DNA of 61,165 nucleotides from Streptomyces regalis (GTDB lineage Bacteria; Actinomycetota; Actinomycetes; Streptomycetales; Streptomycetaceae), in contig NZ_LLZG01000356.1 in the NCBI RefSeq assembly GCF_001509475.1, forward strand, positions 1 through 61,165, read 5' to 3'. Positions 42,840 through 50,878 of the stretch are shown in pieces. The notes beneath the pieces are model-generated. The model was not told the DNA's origin. It saw nothing but the letters and a program-made list of their open reading frames with translations, and did not search any database. A program made the position numbers and the translations under genes. The stretch's first letter is position 1. Each line of letters opens with the position of its first letter.

Positions 42840-43165
42840 TAGGGCATTTCGTTTGGATCACCGCGCAGACCAGAGGAAGATGCCCGCGATGTGGAGTCCG
42901 GCCAGGTAGATGGTCGCGGTCTTCTCGTAGCGGGTGGCGATGCCTCGCCACTGTTTCAAGCGGTTGATGCAGCGTTCGATGGTGTTGCGCTGCTTGTATG
43001 CCTCGCGGTCGAAGGCCGGTGGCCTGCCGCCTCGGCTTCCGCGCCGCAGGCGGTGGCCGCGTTGGTCGGCAGGGACGGGGATGATCGCCTGGATTCCGCG
43101 CTTGCGCAGGTGTTCGCGGATCGCGCGTGAGGAGTACGCCTTGTCGGCCTGCGTCGGGGTGGGTG
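42840..43165 (-). mobile_element. IS5-family remnant
   Basis: The fragment carries the C-terminal third of a DDE transposase on the minus strand, with its stop at 42858. The sequence agggcatttcgtttggatca at 42841-42860 looks like the conserved right end. The left end and the first two thirds of the transposase are missing. The remnant runs directly into the truncated methyltransferase gene. Confidence 0.78.
42858..43160 (-). pseudogene. IS5-type transposase, C-terminal fragment
   Basis: About 100 residues remain, including DKAYSSRAIREHLRKRGI, IPVPADQRGHRLRRGSRGGRPP and RNTIERCINRLKQWRGIATRY, which carry the DDE glutamate region of IS5/IS1182-like Streptomyces transposases. No start codon or N-terminal domain remains, so it cannot be active. 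Confidence 0.82.
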
Positions 43166-43635
43166 ACGCCGGCGAACGCGCCACCGATGTTGAAGACGAA
43201 CCGGCCTCCGGGCCGCAGTACACGGCGCACCGCGGTGACCACCGCGGCGACGTTGGTCTTCCACACCGCCGAGTTGCACACGACGGCATCGACGCTGCGT
43301 GTCGGGACGTGGTCGGCCAGGTCTTCGGCGGGTGCGTTGACCCAGGTCAGTCGGGGGTCGGTGAGGAGGCGGCAGCCGATGTTCTGCATGGCGGCGGAGC
43401 TGTCGAGGGAGACGACGGTGGCGTCGGGTGGTGCCAGGGCGAGGATGGCCTCGGCCGTCGTACCGGTGCCGCCACACAGGTCGACGATCACACGGCTGCT
43501 GGTGAGACCGGCACGCGTGGCCAGGTCGCGGCTGGAGGCGCTGTACATGGGGTAGGCGCGGGTGAAAGCGGCGTAGGTCTCGGCGGTGGCGGCGTCGTCC
43601 CAGCCGGTGAGGGCGTCGTACTCCAACGGGCTCAC
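43160..43635 (-). pseudogene. SAM-dependent methyltransferase truncated at its 3' end
   Basis: From GTG 43635 about 158 codons of a class I methyltransferase remain: VIVDLCGGTGTTAEAIL, TVVSLDSSAAM, SVDAVVCNSAVWKTN and LRPGGRFVFNIGGAFAG. The frame is then lost at the junction with the IS5 transposase fragment near 43160. The C-terminal part is missing. The enzyme is probably inactive, although the frame reads on into IS sequence. Confidence 0.75.
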
Positions 43636-43750
43636 CTCGTTCTCGTGGTCGGGGTACCGCACGTGGCGGTGTGAAGGGGATCCGGATCCGTGCGGGCCGG
43701 ACACGCGCTACGGGCCCGGGTGGTTCTGCGTGCTGTTTGGGCCGGCTGGC

Positions 43751-44022
43751 TCAGTCGAAGGACGGCTTGGCGTTGCGGCTCCGCTTGAGCTCGAAGAAGC
43801 CGTCCGTCGCCGCGACCATCACAGGCCGTCCCAGAGCTGTCCGGCGGCTTCGCCGCGGGGAGCCGGGGTGACCACGGGGCCGAACAGGGTCGTGCCGGCG
43901 ATCCGCAGGACGGGTGTCCCGACGTCGAGGCCGACTTCGTCGAACGCCTCGTGGTGCGACGTCTTGATGAGCTGGTCGAACTCTGTGCTGGTGGCCGCCG
44001 CGGCCAGCGAGAGTGGCAGCCC
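43751..44022 (-). pseudogene. C-terminal half of a mycothiol-dependent nitroreductase-like (Rv2466c/DsbA) gene
   Basis: The minus strand encodes GLPLSLAAAATSTEFDQLIK, SHHEAFDEVGLDVGTPVLRI, FGPVVTPAPRGEAAGQLWDG and, after a two-base frameshift at about 43819, VAATDGFFELKRSR...PSFD. This is the end of the Rv2466c family. The matching N-terminal half is at 47935-48304 on the same strand. Confidence 0.8.
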
Positions 44023-44320
44023 GGCTGGAAGGGTGCCGGGACGCTCAAGGCGTCGCTTGGAGGACTCGATGCCCCGTCCGCAGACAGTGGCGACGCCCAC
44101 CCTCGCCGGCGAACTGCTCCACGGCCTCTCTGACCGCCCACCAGCTGGAACTGACCTGGCTGCTACGCGGCCAATGCGTCGCGCACAGCGGCTGCTCGCT
44201 GGGCGCCGTCACCGGGTGACCACCGGCTCCATCCGGCACCCCCCACTGCCATTGCCCGATCCAGCAAGCACGGCCACTCCTCCGGCTGCGGCCACGTGGT
44301 GGCGACAACTCCGACTCCAC
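44023..44320. other. Unassigned stretch between gene relics
   Basis: About 300 bases between the nitroreductase C-terminal half and the IS630 fragment. No coherent gene is seen on either strand; short open frames exist but show no recognisable motif. It is probably inserted or decayed mobile-element DNA. Confidence 0.5.
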
Positions 44321-44478
44321 TATCGTGGAAGCGGGGGTGGCGCAGCAGCCACTTCTTGACCGGCTCGGTCCTGTGGGTGGCGTAGTTGTCCAGGGCCAGG
44401 TGGAGTTCGACGTCCTTGGGGACGGCGGCGTCGATGACCTTCAGGAAGCGGAGAAACTCCTGGTGGCGGTGGCGGCGC
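44321..44478 (-). pseudogene. IS630-type transposase fragment
   Basis: The minus strand encodes HRHQEFLRFLKVIDAAVP, then VELHLALDNYATHRTEPVKKWL and RHPRFH. This is the DNYATH region of IS630-family DDE transposases, including its second Asp. Both ends of the gene are absent. Confidence 0.8.
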
Positions 44479-44485
44479 TCGGACC

Positions 44486-44690
44486 TGGACCTGTGCCGCC
44501 TGCGGTGCGGTCCACGACCGGGACCACTACGCCGCGAAGAACGTGAGAACGGCCGCCGGACTGGCGGTTACAGCCTGCGGAGCGCAGGTCGGACCAGGAC
44601 TCGTCCCGGCACAGCGCGACGAAGTAGGAAGCCACGGATTCCCGTCCGTTGCTGTGTCACGTAGTGGCAAAGCAACGCACGGGAAGGCCG
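44486..44690 (+). pseudogene. TnpB (IS200/IS605) C-terminal fragment
   Basis: The + strand encodes WTCAACGAVHDRDHYAAKNV, i.e. the last zinc-finger cysteines and the catalytic Asp region (DRDxxAAKN) of TnpB RNA-guided nucleases, then LAVTACGAQVGPG. Upstream catalytic parts are missing, so it is inactive. Confidence 0.8.
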
Positions 44691-44695
44691 GAAGT

Positions 44696-44724
44696 CTCGG
44701 GCTTCAGCCCGAGGAGCAAGTCAA
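44696..44724 (+). mobile_element. IS605-type right-end hairpin
   Basis: ctcgggc-ttca-gcccgag followed by gagcaagtcaac is the conserved right-end/omega-RNA guide-scaffold hairpin that follows tnpB in IS200/IS605 elements. It ends about 10 bases before the GH43 stop codon on the other strand. Confidence 0.7.
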
Positions 44725-44734
44725 CGCGGTGCGG

Positions 44735-46180
44735 TTACGCGGCGCGGGTGAACTGCCACCAGTTGACATTGAACAAGTAGCCGCTGCCGCCGCTGAACGT
44801 CAGGTAGAGGTCATGGGTTCCCGTCACGCCGCTCACTGGGCAGGTCACCGTGGTCCAGGCCTGCCAGCCACCGGTGTTCGGCACACCGCACCGGCCCACG
44901 ATCGTCCCGCTCGGACCGTCCAGGCGCACTTCGAGGGTGCCGCCGCTGGTGGCCGAGGCGACGCGTGCGGCGAAGGAGGAGGCGCCGGCCCCGAAGGCCA
45001 CTCCCTTGACCTTGGTGTAGTCGCCGTTCTCGATCCAGCCGACGTTCATTCCGCCGTCACTGGACCATTCGGTCTCGATCCCGGAACCCCAGGCGATCGT
45101 CACGGCCTCCTGGCGGACGTACGGATCGAGTGGGCCGGCCTGCGGGGCACCCGTGCTCGTCATGTTGATTGTCGGAATGGTGCCGTCGGCGTTGTAGGAG
45201 AACTTCTCCACGGCTACCGAGCGGGTGAAGCCGCCTCCGCCCGGGAGGGCGCCGTTGTGGTAGAAGAAGTACGAACCGCCCTTGAAGTCCACGATGCCCG
45301 GGTGGTTGGTGAAGCTGTTGCCCTGGGCGGGCATGACTGTTCCACGGTAGGTCCAGGGTCCGGTCGGGCTGGGTGCCGTGGAGTAGGCGATGAACTCCTG
45401 GCAGCACCTGGCCGCGTACACCAGGTAGTACAGACCGTTCCGCTTGTAGGCCCACGGCCCTTCTTCGTACAGCGTGGGACGGTCGGGGTTGTCGGTGCGG
45501 GTGCCGAATCCCGAGGTGGTGAGCGGGATCTTGGTGGGGCTGCCCGAGTAGGAGGTCATGTCGGCGTTCAGCTTGACGTACCACAGGTTGGGGTTGCCCC
45601 AGTAGAGGTAGGCCTGACCGTCGTCGTCGATGAAGACGGTCGGGTCGAACTCAGTGTTCTCCAGCAGCGGGCGGCCGAGGGCGTCCCGGAACGGTCCGGT
45701 GGGGCTGTCCGCCACCGCCACGCCGATGGCGAATGCGCCGGTCGCCCGGACCGTCACCGGCACGTACCAGTAGAACTTGCCGCCCCGTTCGATGGCCTGG
45801 CCCGCCCACGCGTTGGCGCCTGCCCAGCTGAAGGTGTTCAGGCTGAGCGGTGTGCCGTGGTCGGTCCAGTTGACCATGTCGGCGGAGGACCACACCCGCC
45901 AGTCTTTCATCACGAAGGAGTCGGTGGAGCCGTCCTCGTCGTGCCCGGTGTAGAGGTAGACCCGTCCGTTGTGCACCAGCGGGGACGGGTCGGCGGTGTA
46001 GACGTGCTGCACGATCGGGTTGTCGGCCTTGGCCGCCGTGGGATGCACCGCGGCAGGAAGGACGGCGAACGCCAACATGAGGATCAGCACCCAGGTTGCC
46101 CGGGCGAGTCTCGTACCGGTGGCGGGTGGTCTCACTGCGGTCGGGGGAGCCATTGGCCTGTGGACGTCGGTACTGGACAT
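44735..46180 (-). CDS. Secreted GH43 glycosidase with CBM6 domain
   Basis: This 481-residue exported enzyme has a long signal peptide (residues 1-51, WVLILMLAFAVLPAAVHP). The five-bladed propeller of GH43 follows, with catalytic base Asp in YTADPSPLVHNG, the pKa-modulating Asp in EFDPTVFIDDDGQAYLYWG and the acid Glu in LYEEGPWAYKRNG. Residues about 355-481 form a CBM6 sugar-binding module (VGWIENGDYTKVKG...LYLTFSGGSGYLFNVNW). Likely acts on arabinoxylan or arabinan outside the cell. AGGAAGGACC precedes the ATG. Confidence 0.93.
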   Translation of the reverse strand: MSSTDVHRPMAPPTAVRPPATGTRLARATWVLILMLAFAVLPAAVHPTAAKADNPIVQHVYTADPSPLVHNGRVYLYTGHDEDGSTDSFVMKDWRVWSSADMVNWTDHGTPLSLNTFSWAGANAWAGQAIERGGKFYWYVPVTVRATGAFAIGVAVADSPTGPFRDALGRPLLENTEFDPTVFIDDDGQAYLYWGNPNLWYVKLNADMTSYSGSPTKIPLTTSGFGTRTDNPDRPTLYEEGPWAYKRNGLYYLVYAARCCQEFIAYSTAPSPTGPWTYRGTVMPAQGNSFTNHPGIVDFKGGSYFFYHNGALPGGGGFTRSVAVEKFSYNADGTIPTINMTSTGAPQAGPLDPYVRQEAVTIAWGSGIETEWSSDGGMNVGWIENGDYTKVKGVAFGAGASSFAARVASATSGGTLEVRLDGPSGTIVGRCGVPNTGGWQAWTTVTCPVSGVTGTHDLYLTFSGGSGYLFNVNWWQFTRAA

Positions 46181-46225
46181 GGTGTGGTCCTTCCTGGCGC
46201 TGCGGCTCGGGGACTGAGCAGCCGG

Positions 46226-47028
46226 TCAGATGCGGGGAGAGGAACGTTGCTGCGCTCGGGGTGTGGTCAGCGCGAACCGTGCGATGCGGACGGAGCCGCC
46301 GAGTGTCTGCGTGGCGTAGTTGGTAAGGGCGAAGCGGCAGCCCATGAAGAACTGTCAGGTGTCGCCCATGGTGAACGCGGGCCCCAGGCGGGTGAAGTTG
46401 GTGCCGTCGGTGCTGTGGAGAAGGTTCCCGGACGGGAGGCGCCGGGGCGGATGTCGGCGGCCGCGCGCAGCCAGATGCGACCGCCCGTGACGTTGGCGCT
46501 CGCGACTTCGGTGCCGGTGCCGGTGGTGTTCCAATTGCTGTCCATGGTCAAGCCGTTGACCATCACTACCGTGTTGTGCCGCCGTCTCGTTCGATGCCGA
46601 TCCACGCGGAGAGGTCGCGCAGCAGGGCGAGTCCGGCCCGGTCGCCGTCGCGCATCGTCGCGTAGTCCAGCTGGATGGTCGCGGTGGAGGTGGGTCCCTG
46701 AATCCGGTCGGTGAGGGTATTGCGGGCCCAGTACAGGTCGTTGGCGACCGTCGCGGTGCGCAGGGTCAGGCCGTTGTTGACGGACCACTTGCCGTTGTCC
46801 GAATTGTGGTTCCATTCCCACTTCGGTTTCACGGTCGTTCCGTCGAAGGTGCCGACGCCGGTCAGTGGGGTGACCTGGCGGGGTGGGGGCAGCAGGACGG
46901 GGCTGGGATACGGCGTGTCCCAGGCACCGCCTACGAGTTGGACGACGGGCCGGCCGCGCCAGGCCTGACAGGAGGAGCACGGCCGCGCGGCACAGGCGCG
47001 GGCGCGGGCATGGTGCGGGTGACGTCAC
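46226..47028 (-). pseudogene. GH43 paralogue lacking its catalytic domain
   Basis: A GTG at 47028 opens a signal-peptide-like start (CRAAVLLLSGLA). Then, after a frame change, PYPSPVLLPPPRQVTPLTGV leads to the beta-xylosidase C-terminal domain (VKPKWEWNHNSDNGKWSV, LTLRTATVANDLYWARNTL, DRAGLALLRDLSAWIGIERD). Further frameshifts and a premature TGA before QFFMGCRFALTNY follow. The whole propeller is missing. It lies upstream of and in line with the intact GH43 gene, so the two once formed an operon. Confidence 0.78.
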
Positions 47029-47381
47029 ACGAAGCTCCAGGAGGCGATCGGGGCTTGCCGCACTAATGCCAGGGGCACCCTTCCAAGTCCGGCATTCGGC
47101 GTGTGGGGGGAGAGTCTTACCGGGACGGATGATGCGGGTGCCGTCATGCCCGGCATGTACACCATGCGCAAGCCGCTTCAGCCGGGCGTTCGATACTGCG
47201 AACGTGAACCGAACTTTCGAACGTCGTGGATCCTAGGAGTTGAGGGCGGACAGCACAAGATCCCTGGAAGCCGCATCTCATCCGAACGTGATCGCTCAGT
47301 TCTTCTGGCAAGGAATGGTTTCGCCCGGGGTGAGGGAGGCATGCGGCGTCTTGTTTCCGCTTCGTGGTTGAGGGGTGCACG
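47029..47381. promoter_or_regulatory. Regulatory region upstream of the decayed GH43 gene
   Basis: No gene is seen in these 353 bases. cgttcg-atactg-cgaacg at 47187-47204 is a perfect 6-6-6 inverted repeat, and a ttcgaa palindrome follows at 47216-47221. They lie 160-190 bases before the minus-strand GH43 start and look like a sugar-responsive repressor operator. Confidence 0.5.
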
Positions 47382-47690
47382 GTGGCGTCGGTGCTGGGAA
47401 TGCTGGAGGGGCGAGAGGCAGCGGCCAGGGTTCGGGTGGAAGGGCTGCGGCAGGAAGTCGCCTGGTTGGCTGGGGTGTTGGAGGCCGCCGAGATCGAGCT
47501 GGACCGGCGGGTGATCGCGCGGGAAGAGCTGGTCGAGGCCCTGGCAGCCTCGGCTGCCGAGACCACCGCCGTGACCGGGACCGAGGCGGAGCGGATCGCC
47601 ATGGGGCGCGAGGAGCCGCCGCCCGGGGGGATCGCCACGGTTCGGGGGGAGCTGATGGTTCGGGGGTCTTCGGGGGCGCCTCGGGGGTAG
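47382..47690 (+). CDS. Coiled-coil hypothetical protein, 102 residues
   Basis: GTG 47382 opens MASVLGMLEGREAAARVRVEGLRQEV, a long amphipathic helix that continues to about residue 65 (EIELDRRVIAREELVEAL). Such small coiled-coil proteins occur beside mobile elements in Streptomyces. The C-terminal 35 residues are Gly/Pro-rich. No function known. Confidence 0.55.
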   Translation: MASVLGMLEGREAAARVRVEGLRQEVAWLAGVLEAAEIELDRRVIAREELVEALAASAAETTAVTGTEAERIAMGREEPPPGGIATVRGELMVRGSSGAPRG

Positions 47691-47728
47691 GAGTCGGGGC
47701 GTTTGCCCAGGTCGGACGATGAACGCCG

Positions 47729-47934
47729 TCACCGGACCACTTCCTCGGCCCGGCGGTGGGTGCCGAACGTCCGCGCGTGGTAGGCCAAGGGCGCGACATC
47801 GGCAGCGTCCGCGTGGACCACGGCGCCGAGGACGATGACGTGGTCTCCTCCGTCGGTCAGCCCGGTCACGGTGCAGTCGGCCCAGGCCGCGATGCCGGCC
47901 AGGCGGGCGGAGCCCGACTCGGCGGACCAGGCGA
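47729..47934 (-). pseudogene. C-terminal fragment of a flavin reductase-like protein
   Basis: The minus strand encodes LAGIAAWADCTVTGLTDGGD, VIVLGAVVHADAADVAPLAYHARTFG and a stop at 47729. This is the end of a flavin reductase-like (FMN-binding split barrel) protein. It begins exactly where the nitroreductase N-terminal half ends. Confidence 0.75.
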
Positions 47935-48304
47935 GGCTTCCGCCAGGGCTTCGGTGATGACGGTGGGATCCTCGCGGCGCCGCTGGTTGTGCAGCCGGGT
48001 GCCGATGGCCGTGTACAGCGGCCGCCCCAGCACGGGGCGGCCGGCTGCTCGGCGGCTGCGGCGCAGACTCGCACCGACCCCCAGGCCGTGCTCATCAGCT
48101 TCTGGTAGTCCTCGCTGAGGCCCTTGCCTCGCGCTGGTCGAGGTTCAGGTAGGCGAGGGACATGAACCGCCAGTCGGCGCGCACCGGCCGGACCTGCTCG
48201 ACCTCCAGGAGCCAGCGCGAGGTGATCCAGGCCCAGGGGCACAGCGGATCGAACCAGAACGGGACCTGGGCCTCGTCGCCGCGGGTCTCTTCGTTGGTCG
48301 TCAT
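47935..48304 (-). pseudogene. N-terminal half of a mycothiol-dependent nitroreductase-like (Rv2466c/DsbA) gene
   Basis: From ATG 48304: [26 protein letters not shown], with the active-site CPWA, then [15 protein letters not shown] frameshift near 48120 and another near 48050 are needed to read [21 protein letters not shown] and RPLYTAIGTRLHNQ...ITEALAEA. The frame breaks off at 47935; the rest of the protein is at 43751-44022. Confidence 0.8.
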
Positions 48305-48381
48305 GATGCGTACCGTCCAATCTGCGAGTGGCACTGCATGGCTCGTCGTCGAGCGGAGGGGCTAGTCCGCCCCAGTCCGCC

Positions 48382-49872
48382 CTACGACTTAGCCGTCGCC
48401 CCCACCGACTCCGCCGCCGCCCCCTCCGCCACCGGCTCCCCACCAGCGGCAGCCACCCCCTGCCTCGGAATGAACGACGCCACCACGAACGCCAGCAGCG
48501 CCGCCCCGGCGCCCACCGCCAGGACCACCTTGAAGGCGTTCTCGGACGGAAGGGCGTAACCGCCCAGGTCCGTCGTCATCTGGGCCAGAATCACGCCCGC
48601 GACCGCACTCGCCGTCGACGTCCCCAGCGAGCGCATCAGCGTGTTGAGGCTGTTCGCCGCGGCCGTCTCCGAAGCAGGCACGGCGCTCATGATCAGCGCG
48701 GGCATCGAGCCGTAACCGAAGCCGACGCCGGCGCCGATGATGCAGGCCACCAGGACGAAGTGCCAGACCTCGGACATCAGGACGATGTTGAGGCCGTATC
48801 CGGCAGCAACGATCAGCACCCCCACCATCAGCGTGACCTTCGGCCCCTTGGCCCGCGAGATGGCCGCCGACACCGGGGCCGTCGCCATCATCACCAAGCC
48901 CGACGGCGCCATGCACAGGCCCGCGACCAGCATCGACCTGCCGAGGCCGTATCCCGTCTGCGCGGGGAGCTGGAGGAGCTGCGGGATGACCAGGCTCATC
49001 GCGAACATCGCGAAGCCCACCGCGATCGAGGCCAGGTTGGTGACCAGCACCTGACGGCGGGCCGTGGTCCGCAGGTCGACCAGCGGCTGCTCAACCCGCA
49101 GCTCCCACCAGCCCCAGGCGAGCAGGATCACGACCGCTGCCGCGAACAGCCCCAGCGTCGTACCACTGCCCCAGCCCCAGTCGGCACCCTTGGAGACGGC
49201 CAGCAGCAGGCAGACCAGGCCGGCCGCCATCCCGACCCCGCCGACCAGGTCGAAGCGCCCGCCCGTGCGGACCTTCGACTCGGGCACGACCAGCAGCACG
49301 CACACCAGCGCCACGACACCCATACCGGCCGATGTCCAGAACAGGACGTGCCAGTCGAAGTTGTCCGCGATGAGCGCAGCGGCAGGCAGACCGAGCGCGC
49401 CGCCGATGCCGAGGGAGGCGCTCATCAGGGCGGTGGCGGAGCCGAGGCGCTCGGCGGGGAGTTCGTCGCGCATGATGCTGATGCCGAGGGGGATGACACC
49501 GGAGGCCAAGCCCTGGAGCACCCGCCCGACGATCATCGGGACCAGTGACTCGCTCAGGGCGCAGACCACCGAGCCGGTCACCAGCAGCAAGACGCTGACC
49601 AGCAGCATCCGCCGCTTGCCGTACATGTCGCCGAGCCGCCCCATCACCGGCGTGGCCACGGCGGCGGCCAGCAGGGTCGCCGTGACGGCCCAGGCCGTGT
49701 CCGACGCGGGCGCGTCGAGGAGCTTCGGCAGCTCCGGGACGATCGGGATGACCAGGGTCTGCATCAGCGAGACGACGATCCCGGCGAAGGCCAGCACCGC
49801 CACCACGCCGTTCGATCTCGGCGGGGCGGCGCCTCCGGCCGCCTCGGCGGGACGGGTCGGTGCGTCGGACAT
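48382..49872 (-). CDS. MFS drug-efflux permease, DHA2 (14-helix) type
   Basis: This 496-residue transporter starts at ATG 49872 with GGAGG upstream. It has 14 predicted membrane helices. Motif A is GRLGDMYGKRRML and motif C lies in ASLGIGGALGLPAAAL, typical of proton-coupled EmrB/QacA-type multidrug exporters. The promoter region carries a palindromic operator (49934-49953), but no repressor gene is adjacent. The substrate is unknown. Confidence 0.92.
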   Translation of the reverse strand: MSDAPTRPAEAAGGAAPPRSNGVVAVLAFAGIVVSLMQTLVIPIVPELPKLLDAPASDTAWAVTATLLAAAVATPVMGRLGDMYGKRRMLLVSVLLLVTGSVVCALSESLVPMIVGRVLQGLASGVIPLGISIMRDELPAERLGSATALMSASLGIGGALGLPAAALIADNFDWHVLFWTSAGMGVVALVCVLLVVPESKVRTGGRFDLVGGVGMAAGLVCLLLAVSKGADWGWGSGTTLGLFAAAVVILLAWGWWELRVEQPLVDLRTTARRQVLVTNLASIAVGFAMFAMSLVIPQLLQLPAQTGYGLGRSMLVAGLCMAPSGLVMMATAPVSAAISRAKGPKVTLMVGVLIVAAGYGLNIVLMSEVWHFVLVACIIGAGVGFGYGSMPALIMSAVPASETAAANSLNTLMRSLGTSTASAVAGVILAQMTTDLGGYALPSENAFKVVLAVGAGAALLAFVVASFIPRQGVAAAGGEPVAEGAAAESVGATAKS

Positions 49873-49933
49873 GGTGCGGCCTCCGTCGGCGTACATGCGG
49901 GAGCGCTTGACTCTTAATTGACCGAGGCAACCT

Positions 49934-49953
49934 TAAGTCAGTTGATTGACTTA
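49934..49953. promoter_or_regulatory. Palindromic operator upstream of MFS gene
   Basis: taagtca-gttgat-tgactta is a perfect 7-6-7 inverted repeat about 62 bases before the MFS start, in an AT-rich island that stands out from the surrounding GC. TTAATTGACC lies next to it. The pattern fits a TetR- or MarR-type repressor acting from elsewhere in the genome. Confidence 0.55.
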
Positions 49954-49989
49954 CTCAAGGGAGCCAGAGTCAGGTCACGCCGACGCAGG

Positions 49990-50850
49990 TCACGCCTCCC
50001 GCTCCACGAACGACCGCACCTGCTCCTCGTCCAGCTCGTACACCGTCTCGTGCGCCCTGGGGTCCCGCGCATGGAAGGTGTGGAACATCGGCCCCGCCGC
50101 CCCGCCCAGCTCCACCAGCGACGCCGAGGCCCCGCGCACCGCGCGCTCCGTCCCGGGCGCGGACGTCAGGTCGATGCGGTTGACCACACCGGGCGTGACC
50201 CACACCGGCACCGACTCCAGCAGCCCGAAGAGCTGGAGATGGTAGTGACCGGTCAGCACGACCCGTACGTCACTCCCCCGGATCACCTCCCCCAGCTCCC
50301 CCGGGTTCCGCAGCCCGAAGTGCGGCTGGGTCGCCGAGATGTCGAGGCTGATCGGCGGGTGGTGGAAGGCGAGGACGGTGCCCCGCTCGGCGGGCTCGCT
50401 CAACGCCCCGCGCAGCCAGTCCAGTTGGGCCGTGCCCAGATGGCCGTACACCTTCCCCGGCACCAGCGAGTCCAGCGTCACGAAACGCCAGCCCGCGACC
50501 GTGCTCACCGCGGCCCGCTCCGACGCCTCGGAGTCCAGGACCAGCTCCGGTTCCGGATGCCCGCCGGCCAGCACCTTCCCGAAGGCGTCCCGCTCGTCGT
50601 GGTTGCCGGTCGTGTAGAACACCGGCGCGCCCAGCCGCTGCGCGAACCCGCCCACCAGTTCCCGTACGGCCGTGTACGCCTCCACAGATCCGTCGTCGGC
50701 GATGTCTCCGGTGACGACCACCGCGTCCACGTCCCGTTGATGCCGCAGCTCGGCGAGCATCAGCCGCAGCGAATCGGTGGCGTTGACGCCGTACTTGTTG
50801 GGGCCGTCGGTTCGCTCGATGTGCGTGTCCGAGAGATGAAGGATTCTCAT
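49990..50850 (-). CDS. Calcineurin-like metallophosphoesterase (CpdA-like)
   Basis: This 286-residue protein carries all metal motifs: ILHLSDTHIE, VVVTGDIADDG, YTTGNHDERDAF, LAFHHPPI and VVLTGHYHLQLFG. This order is typical of class III cyclic-nucleotide phosphodiesterase-like enzymes. TAACGT ends 7 bases before ATG 50850. The substrate could be cAMP or another phosphoester. Its stop is 118 bases from the MFS start. Confidence 0.92.
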   Translation of the reverse strand: MRILHLSDTHIERTDGPNKYGVNATDSLRLMLAELRHQRDVDAVVVTGDIADDGSVEAYTAVRELVGGFAQRLGAPVFYTTGNHDERDAFGKVLAGGHPEPELVLDSEASERAAVSTVAGWRFVTLDSLVPGKVYGHLGTAQLDWLRGALSEPAERGTVLAFHHPPISLDISATQPHFGLRNPGELGEVIRGSDVRVVLTGHYHLQLFGLLESVPVWVTPGVVNRIDLTSAPGTERAVRGASASLVELGGAAGPMFHTFHARDPRAHETVYELDEEQVRSFVEREA

Positions 50851-50878
50851 CTCCCGGACGTTAGCGCGGAGTTGCCGA

